Source: JAJAZB01 sp965249815 (lineage in GTDB: Bacteria > Bacteroidota > Bacteroidia > Cytophagales > Spirosomataceae). Taken from it: 64,000 nucleotides of DNA. The stretch is from assembly GCA_965249815.1 (NCBI GenBank), contig CBDFMV010000003.1, forward strand, positions 2,790,001-2,854,000, read 5' to 3'. How positions within the stretch are numbered: position 1 is the first letter of the stretch; each line of letters starts with the position of its first letter. The notes under the pieces are model-generated. The model was not told the origin of the DNA. It saw only the letters and a program-made list of their open reading frames with translations, and made no database searches. Positions 17,307-25,439 of this stretch are shown here, piece after piece. A program made the translations under genes and the position numbers.

Positions 17307-17565
17307 GGAATGGAAACGAAAAGTTTGGAAGCAGAGAGGGGGTTTCCTACGCCAACGCGGCCAGCGGCAACAACAGGGCGGTAAATAAGGGTGCGGAGGT
17401 TCATACGGAACGGATTTGCTGGTGAAAAATAGCCGGTTAGCAGGCGGTGCAGGGGAAAGAGCGGCATGAAACGGATTGGGTTTCCAGGAGTTTAGCCGAA
17501 GGCAAAGTTTACGAAAGCAGGGGTAAAAATCACTATTTTTTGGCCCTACCTTCCCGGCCTTCGGT

Positions 17566-17589
17566 TAACTTTGCCTCAATTTACCTTTG
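17566..17589 (+). promoter_or_regulatory. Two overlapping Bacteroidota -7 boxes upstream of sucA
   Basis: TAACTTTG (17566-17573) and TACCTTTG (17582-17589) both match the Bacteroidota TAnnTTTG box. A TTTG at 17539-17542 could be the -33 partner of the first box (23-base spacing). The second box ends only eight bases before the ATG at 17598, so transcription from it would give an almost leaderless mRNA. The 291-base gap 17307-17597 holds no gene besides this. Confidence 0.65.
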
Positions 17590-17597
17590 CACGGCAC

Positions 17598-20411
17598 ATG
17601 GACTCCTACACCTATATTGCCAACGCCGACGGGGCTTACCTCGACGAACTGTACCAGCAGTACCGCTCGAACCCCGGCAGCGTGGACGCCAGTTGGCAGA
17701 AATTCTTCGAAGGCTTCGATTTTTCGCAGAAATACCAGGGCAACGGCGTAGCGACGCCCGGCCTGCCCAACGGCACGGGCACGGCGGTAAAGTCGAATGG
17801 TACTACCACCAACGGCGCGGAAGCAGCGACCAAACCGTCGGCCCCACCTGCCGACGCGGCGATGATCGAGAAAGAAGGTTCCGTGCTGAGCCTCATCAAA
17901 GCCTACCGCTCGCGCGGTCACCTGCTGGCCCAAACCAACCCCATCCGCGAACGCAAAGACCGCCAGGCCCGCCTCACGCTGGCCGACTACGGCCTGAGCG
18001 ACGCCGACCTGGACACCACTTTTCAGTCGGGCGCGTTTTTGCTGGGCAAACCGGCCACGCTGCGCGTGATTATGGCCGCGCTCGAAAAGGTGTACGCGGG
18101 CACGATTGGCTTCGAGTACATGTACATCCGCGAGATGGACGTGAAGAACTGGCTGCGCAAAAAAATTGAGAAGGAAGCCCTCGAATTTAACCCCACCGAC
18201 GCCGAGAAAGAACGCATCCTGCGGAAACTGAATGAAGCGGTTGTTTTTGAAAACTTCCTGCACACCAAGTACCTGGGTCAGAAACGCTTCTCGCTCGAAG
18301 GCGGCGAAACGATGATTCCGGCCCTCGACGCCATCATCAACCAGGGGGCCGACATGGGCGTGCAGGAGGTGATGATTGGCATGGCACACCGGGGCCGTCT
18401 CAACGTGCTGGCCAACATCATGCACAAGTCGTACGAAACCATCTTCGATGGGTTCGAGGGAAATGTGCCGGAAGGCGTGCATGGCGACGGCGACGTGAAG
18501 TACCACCTCGGGTATTCGTCGAAACACGAAACACCCTCGGGCAAGGAAGTGAGCCTGAAACTGGCTCCCAACCCCTCGCACCTCGAAGCCGTGAACCCCA
18601 TCGTCGAGGGCTTCGTGCGGGCGCGATCGGACGCCCACTACGAAAAAGACTACGACAAAGTGATGCCCATCCTCATCCACGGCGACGCCGCCGTGGCCGG
18701 GCAGGGCATCGTGTACGAAGTCACGCAGATGGCCAAACTGCCCGGCTACTACACGGGCGGCACGGTGCATTTCGTGATCAACAACCAGATCGGCTTCACG
18801 ACCGATTTCGACGACGCCCGCTCATCGATTTACTGCTCCGACATCGCCAAAATCATCGACGCGCCCATTTTCCACGTCAACGGCGACGACCCCGAAGCGG
18901 TGGTGTTCTGCTCGAAGATGGCCGTGGAATTTCGCGAAGAATTCAACCGCGACGTGTTCATCGACATGGTCTGCTACCGGCGCTGGGGTCACAACGAGGC
19001 CGACGAGCCGAAGTTTACCCAGCCGACGATGTACAGCGTGATTGAAAAACACGCCAACCCCCGCGAGGTGTACAACCAGTCGCTGGTGAGCCAGAACGAG
19101 GTGAGCGCCCAACTTGCCGGGCAGATGGACACCGAATTCAAGGCCGACCTCCAGGCCCGCCTCGACAAGGTGAAGCAAAAGGAAGTGCCGCCCTACGTGC
19201 CGCTAAAGCTCGACAAACAGTGGTCGGAACTTCGCTTTTCGACGCCCGAGGATTTCGAGAAATCGCCGGAAACGGGTGTTTCGCCCGAAAAGCTGGAAAA
19301 AATCGGCAAGGCGCTCGTGCGGATTCCCGAAGGATTCAAGCCGCTCAAGCAAATCGACAAGTTGCTCAAAGACCGCCAGCAGATGATTTTCGAGACGAAG
19401 CAGGTCAACTGGGCCGCCGCCGAGTTGCTGGCTTACGGGTCGCTGCTGACGGAGGACGTCATCGTGCGGCTGAGTGGGCAGGACGTGCAGCGGGGCACCT
19501 TTTCGCACCGCCACGCCGTGCTCCACGACGTAGACACCAACCAGACCTACACTTCGCTGGATTTCATCGAAGAAGGCCAGGAACCGTTGCAGATTTACAA
19601 CTCGCTGCTGTCGGAATACGGCGTGCTGGGCTTCGAGTACGGGTATTCGATGGCCAACCCACGGGCGCTGGTGATTTGGGAAGGGCAGTTCGGCGATTTC
19701 GCCAACGGCGCGCAAATCATCATCGACCAGTTTATTTCCTCCGCCGAATCGAAGTGGGGCATCCAGAATGGTCTCGTACTGCTCCTGCCGCACGGCTACG
19801 AAGGGCAGGGTCCGGAGCACTCCAACGCCCGCCCCGAGCGGTACCTGCAACTCTCGGCGGAGTACAACATGGTGGTGGCCAACGTGACGACGCCCGCCAA
19901 CTTTTTCCACCTGATGCGGCGGCAAATGGCGTGGCCGTTCCGCAAGCCGCTCATCGTAATGTCGCCGAAGTCGATGCTGCGCCACCCGCTGTGCGTGTCG
20001 CCGCTCGACGAGCTGACCAAAGGCGGCTTCCGCGAAGTGCTCGGGGACGGTTTCGCCGACCCGAAAAAGGTGAAAAAAGTGCTGCTCTGCACCGGCAAGG
20101 TGTTTTACGATTTGCTCGAAGAGCAGCAGAAAAACCAGCGCACCGACGTGGCGCTGGTTCGCGTCGAGCAATTGCACCCGTTCCCGGCCCGGCAGGTGGC
20201 CGATTTGCTGAGCCAGTACCCGAAAAGTGCCAAAGCGTACTGGGTGCAGGAAGAACCCGAAAACATGGGCTACTGGACGTACATCCTGCGGGCCATCGGG
20301 CAGGGCAAGCTGGAGGTGATTTCGCGCAAACTGAGCGCCTCACCCGCCACGGGTTTTTTGAAAGTACACAACCAGGAGCAGGCCGGGCTGATCCAGCGGG
20401 CGTTTGCCTGA
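17598..20411 (+). CDS. sucA: 2-oxoglutarate dehydrogenase E1 component
   Basis: Thiamine-diphosphate-dependent decarboxylating subunit of the 2-oxoglutarate dehydrogenase complex of the TCA cycle, 937 residues. The N-terminus YIANADGAYLDELYQQYRSNP is the E2-contact segment of this family. Central motifs include GMAHRGRLNVLANI, ThDP-binding VNGDDPEAVVF and RRWGHNEADEP, and the transketolase-like C-terminal half has SGQDVQRGTFSHRHAVLHD and LLLPHGYEGQGPEHSNARPERYLQL. The ATG at 17598 is preferred over a TTG at 17571, because the latter lies inside a promoter box. The E2 gene follows 119 bases downstream. This region is housekeeping in composition and order. Confidence 0.97.
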   Translation: MDSYTYIANADGAYLDELYQQYRSNPGSVDASWQKFFEGFDFSQKYQGNGVATPGLPNGTGTAVKSNGTTTNGAEAATKPSAPPADAAMIEKEGSVLSLIKAYRSRGHLLAQTNPIRERKDRQARLTLADYGLSDADLDTTFQSGAFLLGKPATLRVIMAALEKVYAGTIGFEYMYIREMDVKNWLRKKIEKEALEFNPTDAEKERILRKLNEAVVFENFLHTKYLGQKRFSLEGGETMIPALDAIINQGADMGVQEVMIGMAHRGRLNVLANIMHKSYETIFDGFEGNVPEGVHGDGDVKYHLGYSSKHETPSGKEVSLKLAPNPSHLEAVNPIVEGFVRARSDAHYEKDYDKVMPILIHGDAAVAGQGIVYEVTQMAKLPGYYTGGTVHFVINNQIGFTTDFDDARSSIYCSDIAKIIDAPIFHVNGDDPEAVVFCSKMAVEFREEFNRDVFIDMVCYRRWGHNEADEPKFTQPTMYSVIEKHANPREVYNQSLVSQNEVSAQLAGQMDTEFKADLQARLDKVKQKEVPPYVPLKLDKQWSELRFSTPEDFEKSPETGVSPEKLEKIGKALVRIPEGFKPLKQIDKLLKDRQQMIFETKQVNWAAAELLAYGSLLTEDVIVRLSGQDVQRGTFSHRHAVLHDVDTNQTYTSLDFIEEGQEPLQIYNSLLSEYGVLGFEYGYSMANPRALVIWEGQFGDFANGAQIIIDQFISSAESKWGIQNGLVLLLPHGYEGQGPEHSNARPERYLQLSAEYNMVVANVTTPANFFHLMRRQMAWPFRKPLIVMSPKSMLRHPLCVSPLDELTKGGFREVLGDGFADPKKVKKVLLCTGKVFYDLLEEQQKNQRTDVALVRVEQLHPFPARQVADLLSQYPKSAKAYWVQEEPENMGYWTYILRAIGQGKLEVISRKLSASPATGFLKVHNQEQAGLIQRAFA

Positions 20412-20530
20412 GTGCGTATTTTCGCTGGCGGAATGCGCATTTAGATTCGTCGCCGCCCATCCGGAGTTCGCCGATAAAAATTCGCGGGTTGGTCCCCGCA
20501 TTCCGCAATCGATAATCCGAAATCTCAATC

Positions 20531-22189
20531 ATGAGTTTAGTCGAAATGAAAGTCCCCACCGTCGGGGAATCGGTCACGGAAGTGACCATCGCGTCGTGGA
20601 CCAAAAAAGAAGGCGACGTGGTCAAACTGGACGAGGTGCTGTGCGAGCTTGAATCGGACAAGGCCACCTTCGAACTTCCCGCCGAAGTCGCCGGGATTCT
20701 GCACCTGCGCGCGCAGGAAGGTGACACGCTGCCCATCGGCGCGGTAATTTGCGCCATCGAAGTGGCGGAGGGAGCCAGCAATGGCCAGGTTCAGCAGGTG
20801 ACACCGCCCGCCACGGCTACCCAGCCGGTCGAAGCGGCGGCGGCCGTTGCCAAAGCCGCCACGCCCGATGCGGCTCCGGTGGTGCAAGCCGTGCCGACGC
20901 CCGTGGCTGCTTCGCTTCAAGCGGCTCCGGCGGCCAGGGCTGAGGCAAAAATTCTCGAAATCAAGGTGCCGCCCGTGGGCGAATCCATCACGGAAGTAAC
21001 GATTGCTTCGTGGGCAAAAAAGGAAGGCGACGCGGTGAAAATCGACGAGGTGTTGTGCGAGCTTGAATCGGACAAGGCCACCTTTGAACTCCCCGCTGAA
21101 GCCGCCGGAACGCTCCACATCGTGGCCCAGGCCGGGCAAACCGTGGCCGTGGGCGGCGTTGTGGCAACGATTTCAGTGGGCAGTGGGCAGGGGACAGGGG
21201 GCAGTGAAACCTCCGCTGCACCAGCAACCCCACCGGCAGCAGCCAGCAACGGCCAATCGACTGATCGCAACGGCATTACGCCCGTGGCCGCCGCCATTCT
21301 GGCCGACCGGGGCATCGATCCGAAAAGCATTCAGGGCAGCGGCGAAGGCGGTAAAGTCACGAAAGCCGACGCGCTGAAAGCAGGGAGCGGGGGGCAAGGG
21401 GCAGGGGGTCAGACAGCACCCGCGCCGCAATCCGTCCCCGCACCGTCGGCTCCGGCCAATCCGCCATCCGCCATCCAAAATCCGCAATCCCGTGGCGAGC
21501 GTCGTCAACGGCTGTCGTCCCTGCGCCGTACGATTGCCCGGCGGTTGGTGGCCGTGAAAAACGAAACGGCCATGCTCACTACCTTCAACGAGGTGGACAT
21601 GAAGCCCATCATGGACCTGCGGGGAAAATTCAAGGATAAATTCAAGGAAAAACACGGCGTGGGCCTCGGCTTCATGTCGTTCTTCGCCAAAGCTGTGTGC
21701 GTGGCGCTGAAGGAATTCCCGGCGGTGAACGCCCAAATCGACGGCGAGGAAATCGTGTACCACGACTTCTGCGACATTTCCGTCGCCGTCTCGACCGAGC
21801 GCGGGCTGGTCGTGCCCGTTTTGCGCAATGCCGAGCAATTGAGTTTTGCGGGCATCGAAAAAGGCATCATCGAACTGGCTACGCTGGCCCGCGACAACAA
21901 GCTGACCATCGAGCAGATGACCGGCGGCACCTTCACCATCACCAACGGCGGCGTGTTTGGCTCCATGCTCTCGACGCCCATCATCAATGCCCCGCAGTCG
22001 GCCATTCTGGGGATGCACAACATCGTGGAGCGGGCCGTGGTCGTGGGTGGCGAAATCGTCGTCCGGCCCATCATGTACGTGGCGCTCAGCTACGATCACC
22101 GCATCATCGACGGCAAGGAATCGGTGAGTTTCCTCGTCCGGGTGAAGCAACTGCTCGAAGACCCCACGCGGCTGCTGCTCGACGTGTAG
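20531..22189 (+). CDS. sucB: 2-oxoglutarate dehydrogenase E2 (dihydrolipoyl succinyltransferase) with two lipoyl domains
   Basis: Core acyltransferase of the 2-oxoglutarate dehydrogenase complex, 552 residues. It has two N-terminal lipoyl domains, each with ELESDKATFELPAE; lipoylated lysines are K44 and K182, exactly 138 residues apart. Classical E2o proteins have one. An E3-binding segment (about 252-290, ITPVAAAILADRGIDPKSI) and the catalytic acetyltransferase domain (about 325-552) follow, with H523 and D527 in DHRIIDG. The linkers at about 215-222 and 283-300 are encoded by G-rich near-repeats (GGGCAGTGGGCAGGGG-like) and by ATCCGCCATCC-like words that resemble intergenic repeats of this genome. 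A strong terminator follows the stop. Confidence 0.95.
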   Translation: MSLVEMKVPTVGESVTEVTIASWTKKEGDVVKLDEVLCELESDKATFELPAEVAGILHLRAQEGDTLPIGAVICAIEVAEGASNGQVQQVTPPATATQPVEAAAAVAKAATPDAAPVVQAVPTPVAASLQAAPAARAEAKILEIKVPPVGESITEVTIASWAKKEGDAVKIDEVLCELESDKATFELPAEAAGTLHIVAQAGQTVAVGGVVATISVGSGQGTGGSETSAAPATPPAAASNGQSTDRNGITPVAAAILADRGIDPKSIQGSGEGGKVTKADALKAGSGGQGAGGQTAPAPQSVPAPSAPANPPSAIQNPQSRGERRQRLSSLRRTIARRLVAVKNETAMLTTFNEVDMKPIMDLRGKFKDKFKEKHGVGLGFMSFFAKAVCVALKEFPAVNAQIDGEEIVYHDFCDISVAVSTERGLVVPVLRNAEQLSFAGIEKGIIELATLARDNKLTIEQMTGGTFTITNGGVFGSMLSTPIINAPQSAILGMHNIVERAVVVGGEIVVRPIMYVALSYDHRIIDGKESVSFLVRVKQLLEDPTRLLLDV

Positions 22190-22204
22190 CCGACGTCTGT
22201 TTGC

Positions 22205-22245
22205 AAAAAAAGCCCCTTCCAGCTTTTCTGGAAGGGGCTTTTTTA
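22205..22245 (+). terminator. Terminator after the sucA-sucB genes
   Basis: An 18-base stem (AAAAAAAGCCCCTTCCAG with CTGGAAGGGGCTTTTTT) closes a five-base loop 15 bases after the sucB stop. It is one of the clearest terminators in the window. Confidence 0.93.
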
Positions 22246-22430
22246 GTGTCGTTAAAACAAAGGACGAGCCAACGGGGTTACCGCTAAAGAAACCGGTGGG
22301 GAGAAAAGTTGCGACGAAATTTTCGATTTCACTCGGCAGGTCGTTATTTTTACTCAACGGTGCGCCTCCCCGTATGCCCTGCCCAGGAAGGCGCTCCCAA
22401 CCTATCACCACCTACCCACAAAAATTCCGC

Positions 22431-22922
22431 ATGATGACCAACCAGGTTTCAGTAGTGATGGCTGACGACGATGCGGATGACTTCTTCCTGATGCGGGCCA
22501 CCCTGGAAGAACAACGCATCACCAATCCGCTGCACCACATCGAAGGCGGTCGGCAACTGCTCGATTTTCTCACTCAGCACGTCGACACCACGACGGGAGG
22601 ACGTTCGGGGGCGTCAATGCCGGGCAACGCATTGCCCGGCAGTTCGCTGCCCGGCAATGCGTTGCCCGGCCTGATTTTTCTGGACATCAATATGCCGGGG
22701 ATGAATGGACTGGAGGTGTTGGAAAAACTAAAAAGCAACGCCCGGCTCCGGGCCATCCCGGTGGTCATGTTCAGTACCGTTTCTAACCCCGAAACGGTGC
22801 AACGGGCCTACCAACTGGGGGCCAACTCGTTCATCACCAAACCCAATTCGATGCAGGGCATGGTTGAAGTGGTGCGTTGCGTAAAAAAATGCTTTCTTGA
22901 ACTGCCCGCCGTGGCGGTGTAA
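22431..22922 (+). CDS. Single-domain response regulator with an in-frame palindromic insertion
   Basis: CheY-like receiver, 163 residues, no output domain. The acidic pocket is D12-D13-D14, the phosphoacceptor is D85 in FLDINMPGMNG, and FITKPNS carries the conserved lysine. In related receivers the aspartate sits near residue 60-65; here residues about 53-80 are extra and read TTTGGRSGASMPGNALPG then SSLPGNALPG. That segment is encoded by an inverted repeat (22618-22671). It lies in the loop before strand beta-3, where an insertion is tolerable. The ATG at 22431 (an ATGATG pair) is chosen because it starts at the receiver. No kinase is adjacent. The stop codon is at the edge of another inverted repeat. 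Confidence 0.9.
   Translation: MMTNQVSVVMADDDADDFFLMRATLEEQRITNPLHHIEGGRQLLDFLTQHVDTTTGGRSGASMPGNALPGSSLPGNALPGLIFLDINMPGMNGLEVLEKLKSNARLRAIPVVMFSTVSNPETVQRAYQLGANSFITKPNSMQGMVEVVRCVKKCFLELPAVAV
22618..22671. repeat. Palindromic insertion inside a response-regulator coding sequence
   Basis: Two hairpins, TGCCGGGCAACGCATTGCCC (from 22618) and CCGGCAATGCGTTGCCCGGC (from 22651), are mirror images of each other and also each self-complementary. They encode the repeating peptide MPGNALPG-SS-LPGNALPG in frame. Confidence 0.85.
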
Positions 22923-23002
22923 CTCAGTTGACAGCAGGCATTTTACAGTTCACAGAAATTCATTGTGGCTTTAACTGTAAACTGCCTGCTGTCAACTGAG
23001 TT
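22921..23002. repeat. 30-base inverted repeat between convergent response-regulator and MazG genes
   Basis: Arms 22921-22950 and 22973-23002 match with one mismatch. The stop codon of the response regulator (22920-22922) overlaps the left arm, and the stop of the MazG-like gene (22992-22994) lies inside the right arm. It probably terminates transcription both ways. Confidence 0.85.
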
Positions 23003-23318
23003 TCGGGTTCTCCCGGTGCCGCGTCGCGTCCCGCCCATTCTTTTTTTCCAAATTGCGTTGAAACGCCTCCGTCAGGTCCACGCCGGTCTGGTTGGCGAGG
23101 CAAATCAGCACCCAGAGCACGTCGGCAAATTCGTCGCCGAGGTCTTTCCCCTTGTCTGACTCTTTCTCGGATTGCTCGCCGTAGCGGCGGGCCATGATGC
23201 GGGCCACCTCGCCCACTTCTTCCATCAGGATGGCCGTGTTCGTCAGTTCGTTGAAATACCGCACGCCGACGGTGGTAATCCATTCGTCAACGGTGCGCTG
23301 GGCTTGTTCGAGGGTCAT
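22992..23318 (-). CDS. MazG-like nucleotide pyrophosphohydrolase
   Basis: Small all-alpha NTP pyrophosphohydrolase, 108 residues, probably clearing non-canonical nucleotides. The metal-binding pattern is E-E-V-G-E (LMEEVGEVARI) and a later D-E-F-A-D-V (LGDEFADVLWVLICLA), the EExxE...ExxD signature of the MazG/dUTPase-like superfamily. The C-terminal residues after about 95 (GRDATRHRENPKLS) look unrelated to the fold and the stop is supplied by the adjacent inverted repeat, so the tail may have been altered by the repeat. Neighbours give no pathway clue. Confidence 0.88.
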   Translation of the reverse strand: MTLEQAQRTVDEWITTVGVRYFNELTNTAILMEEVGEVARIMARRYGEQSEKESDKGKDLGDEFADVLWVLICLANQTGVDLTEAFQRNLEKKNGRDATRHRENPKLS

Positions 23319-23350
23319 TTTTGAAAAAGAGCAAAGTAAAGCCTCTCCAG

Positions 23351-23449
23351 CCCGTCATTGCGAGGAACGAAGCATTCCTCAGCACTGGGTTAAGCAGGAG
23401 GCAACGGATTGCCGCGCGGCGGACCGCTTCGTTCCTCGCAATGACGGGG
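23351..23449. repeat. Dispersed inverted repeat, CGTCATTGCGAG family, copy 2
   Basis: Arms CCGTCATTGCGAGGAACG (from 23352) and CGTTCCTCGCAATGACGG (to 23447) pair exactly. The centre contains GCGGCGGACCGC, also found inside the inverted repeat at 26198-26294. It fills the gap between the MazG-like and Dtd genes. Confidence 0.87.
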
Positions 23450-23465
23450 TAGGGCTGTTTTACGT

Positions 23466-23918
23466 TTAAATTCTGTTTTTTGAATCCACCACCACCGTTA
23501 CCGGCCCGTCGTTGAGCAGGCGCACGTGCATGTCGGCCCCAAACGCGCCGGTCTGGATGGGTTGGCCGCGCAACTGGCTCAATTCCTGGATCATCCGTTC
23601 GTAAAGCGGGATGGCGACCTCCGGCCGGGCGGCTTCGGTGAACGAAGGCCGGTTGCCTTTTTTCGTGCTGGCGTGGAGCGTAAACTGGCTGATGAGCAAA
23701 AGGTCACCGCCAACCGCCGCTAAATCCAGGTTCATTTTCCCTTCGGCATCGTTGAAAATTCGCATCGCCACGATTTTCCGGGAGAGCCACGCCACGTCTT
23801 CGTCCGTATCGCCGTGGGTGATGCCGAGCAGCACGAGAAAGCCGGTGCCAATCTGGCCTTTCACCTGATTTTCAATTGTGACGGACGCTTCGCTGACGCG
23901 CTGGATGACGGCAATCAT
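23466..23918 (-). CDS. dtd: D-aminoacyl-tRNA deacylase
   Basis: Proofreading enzyme that removes D-amino acids from tRNA, 150 residues, standard length. Family motifs are present: MIAVIQRVSEASV at the N-terminus, LLISQFTLHAST with the catalytic-site SQFTL, RPSFTEAARPE, and the Gly-cis-Pro segment NDGPVTVVVDS near the C-terminus. The ATG at 23918 gives the conserved start; an upstream start would translate part of the neighbouring dispersed repeat. It follows mgtE on the same strand, with the repeat 23923-24004 between them. Confidence 0.96.
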   Translation of the reverse strand: MIAVIQRVSEASVTIENQVKGQIGTGFLVLLGITHGDTDEDVAWLSRKIVAMRIFNDAEGKMNLDLAAVGGDLLLISQFTLHASTKKGNRPSFTEAARPEVAIPLYERMIQELSQLRGQPIQTGAFGADMHVRLLNDGPVTVVVDSKNRI

Positions 23919-23922
23919 ACGC

Positions 23923-24004
23923 GTAGCGCCGACATTCTTGTCGGCGCTGGTTAAGGTTGAAAAAAGCCGGGTGCCACACCGCACCGACAAGAATGTCGGT
24001 GCTA
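23923..24004. repeat. Dispersed inverted repeat, TAGCGCCGACATTC family, copy 1
   Basis: Arms TAGCGCCGACATTCTTGTCG (from 23924) and CGACAAGAATGTCGGTGCTA (to 24004) pair with one or two G-T changes; the word GCCGACATTCTTGTCGGC is palindromic by itself. It supplies the stop codon of mgtE (24002-24004) and ends five bases before the dtd start. Copy 2 is at 57021. Confidence 0.88.
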
Positions 24005-25360
24005 CAGGTGATACAACCCATACGCAATCCCAAAATACACGCTGTAGCCCAGAAAGTCGTTGGCGGTGGTAATGAACGGCCCCGAGGCGACGGCGGGGTT
24101 GATGCCGAACCGGCTCAAGAGGATCGGCGTGACCGTGCCCGTAAACGAGGAAATCAGCACGACACCCAGCAGCGACAGCGCCACAACGAAGGCCAACTTC
24201 AACGGATGCGCGAGCAAAAAATACGTGACCAGAAACACAAATAGGCTGATTAACAACCCTTTCAAGATGGCTACGGTAAAAATTTTAAGCATCCGTGGCC
24301 AGAAGTCGCTTTCCAGCCCCGACTTGTCGGCCAGAATCTGCACCATGAACGACGACGACTGGATGCCCACGTTGCCGCCCGTGGAGCCAACGATGGGGAT
24401 GAACAGCGCCAGCGCGGGCACGAGTTGGAGCAAATCGTGCTCGAACAGCCCCAGAAACCGCGCCGCCAGCAAACTGCCAATCATGCCGATGCCCAGCCAG
24501 GGCAACCGCGACTTGGCTATTTTCCAAACCGTGTCGTCTTCCTCGACAAGCGCACTCACCCCAGTGGCGGCCTGGAAATCCTCCTGCGCCTGCTCGGTGA
24601 TGACGTCCACCACGTCGTCGATGGTGATGATGCCGAGCAGGCGCTGTTGCACGTTCACCACCGGCAGGGCGTCGAGGTCGTACTTCTGCATGAGGTCGGC
24701 CACCTCGGTGCTGGAGTCGTAGGTGTGGGCAAAAATCACGTCGGGCGTAAAAATCTGCTCGATTTTGGAGCCACGCCGGGCCAGAATGATGCGCTTCAGC
24801 GACACGATGCCGAGCAGCGCGCCCTCGTCGTCGACCACGTACACGGCGTACACTTTCTCGACGTCCTCGGCCTGACGGCGGATTTCCTCGACGCACTCGG
24901 TCACCGTCTGGCGGACGTTAATTTTCACCAACTCCTTCTGCATCAGGCCCCCGGCGGTGTCGGGTTCGTAGGGCAGCAGATCGAGGATGAACCGGGCCTG
25001 TTCGCGGTCTTCGAGCAGGGCAATCACCTCCTCCCGGATGCGGACGGGCTGTTCCTTCAACAAATCCACGGCGTCGTCGGAGTCGAGTACGTTAACGTAC
25101 CGGGCGAGTTCGTCCGACGAAAATTCCTTCAAAAAAGCCGTCCGCCGCTCGCCCTCCAATTCCGACAACACCTCGGCGCTCACGTCGTGGTCGAGCAGCG
25201 ACAGCACGTAGTGGCCCTGCGTCGTGTCCAGTTCGGTCAGCAGCGCCGAAATATCCGCCGGGTACAGCTCTTCCAACTCGCCACGGATGGTTCCGGCGTC
25301 GTGCTGAAGAATGGCCGTTTCGAGGCGGTCCAGGGAATCTTTGGTGAGTTCGAAGGGCAT
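24002..25360 (-). CDS. mgtE: Magnesium transporter MgtE
   Basis: Inner-membrane Mg2+ channel/transporter, 452 residues. The N-terminal MgtE helical domain (about 1-125, LYPADISALLTELD, AVDLLKEQP) is followed by two CBS domains (about 130-255, GALLGIVSLKRIILAR and LLGIITIDDVVDVITEQAQEDFQAATG) and a five-helix membrane domain (about 280-452). The pore signature appears as PALALFIPIVGSTGGNVGIQSSS and ends SGPFITTANDFLGYSVYFGIAYGL. Mg2+ binding to the cytosolic domains gates the channel in the family. It is downstream of ksgA on the same strand, separated by a strong hairpin, and its TAG stop is provided by a dispersed repeat. Confidence 0.96.
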   Translation of the reverse strand: MPFELTKDSLDRLETAILQHDAGTIRGELEELYPADISALLTELDTTQGHYVLSLLDHDVSAEVLSELEGERRTAFLKEFSSDELARYVNVLDSDDAVDLLKEQPVRIREEVIALLEDREQARFILDLLPYEPDTAGGLMQKELVKINVRQTVTECVEEIRRQAEDVEKVYAVYVVDDEGALLGIVSLKRIILARRGSKIEQIFTPDVIFAHTYDSSTEVADLMQKYDLDALPVVNVQQRLLGIITIDDVVDVITEQAQEDFQAATGVSALVEEDDTVWKIAKSRLPWLGIGMIGSLLAARFLGLFEHDLLQLVPALALFIPIVGSTGGNVGIQSSSFMVQILADKSGLESDFWPRMLKIFTVAILKGLLISLFVFLVTYFLLAHPLKLAFVVALSLLGVVLISSFTGTVTPILLSRFGINPAVASGPFITTANDFLGYSVYFGIAYGLYHL

Positions 25361-25371
25361 TTTTGTGAGCG

Positions 25372-25439
25372 GTGAGCGGTGAGAAGTGAGAGGTGAGATG
25401 CATTTTTAAACATCTCACCTCTCACTTCTCACCGCTCAC
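25372..25439. repeat. Perfect 29-base inverted repeat of GTGAGAAG words after ksgA
   Basis: Arms 25372-25400 and 25411-25439 are exactly complementary with a ten-base AT-rich loop. The arms are strings of GTGAGCG, GTGAGAA and GTGAGAG words. On the left side only, one GTGAGCG word is duplicated (25365-25371). The right arm contains the ksgA stop codon (25429-25431). It likely ends or attenuates ksgA transcription before mgtE. Confidence 0.88.

Noticed and set aside
17571..17597. TTG at 17571 as the sucA start
   Set aside because: It lies within the TAACTTTG box and adds nine residues not typical of the family; the ATG at 17598 starts the conserved YIANAD region.
24425..25375. A 316-codon rightward frame opposite mgtE
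   Set aside because: It is antisense to a well-supported transporter gene and its composition (H, V, Q, G rich) is that of a shadow frame.
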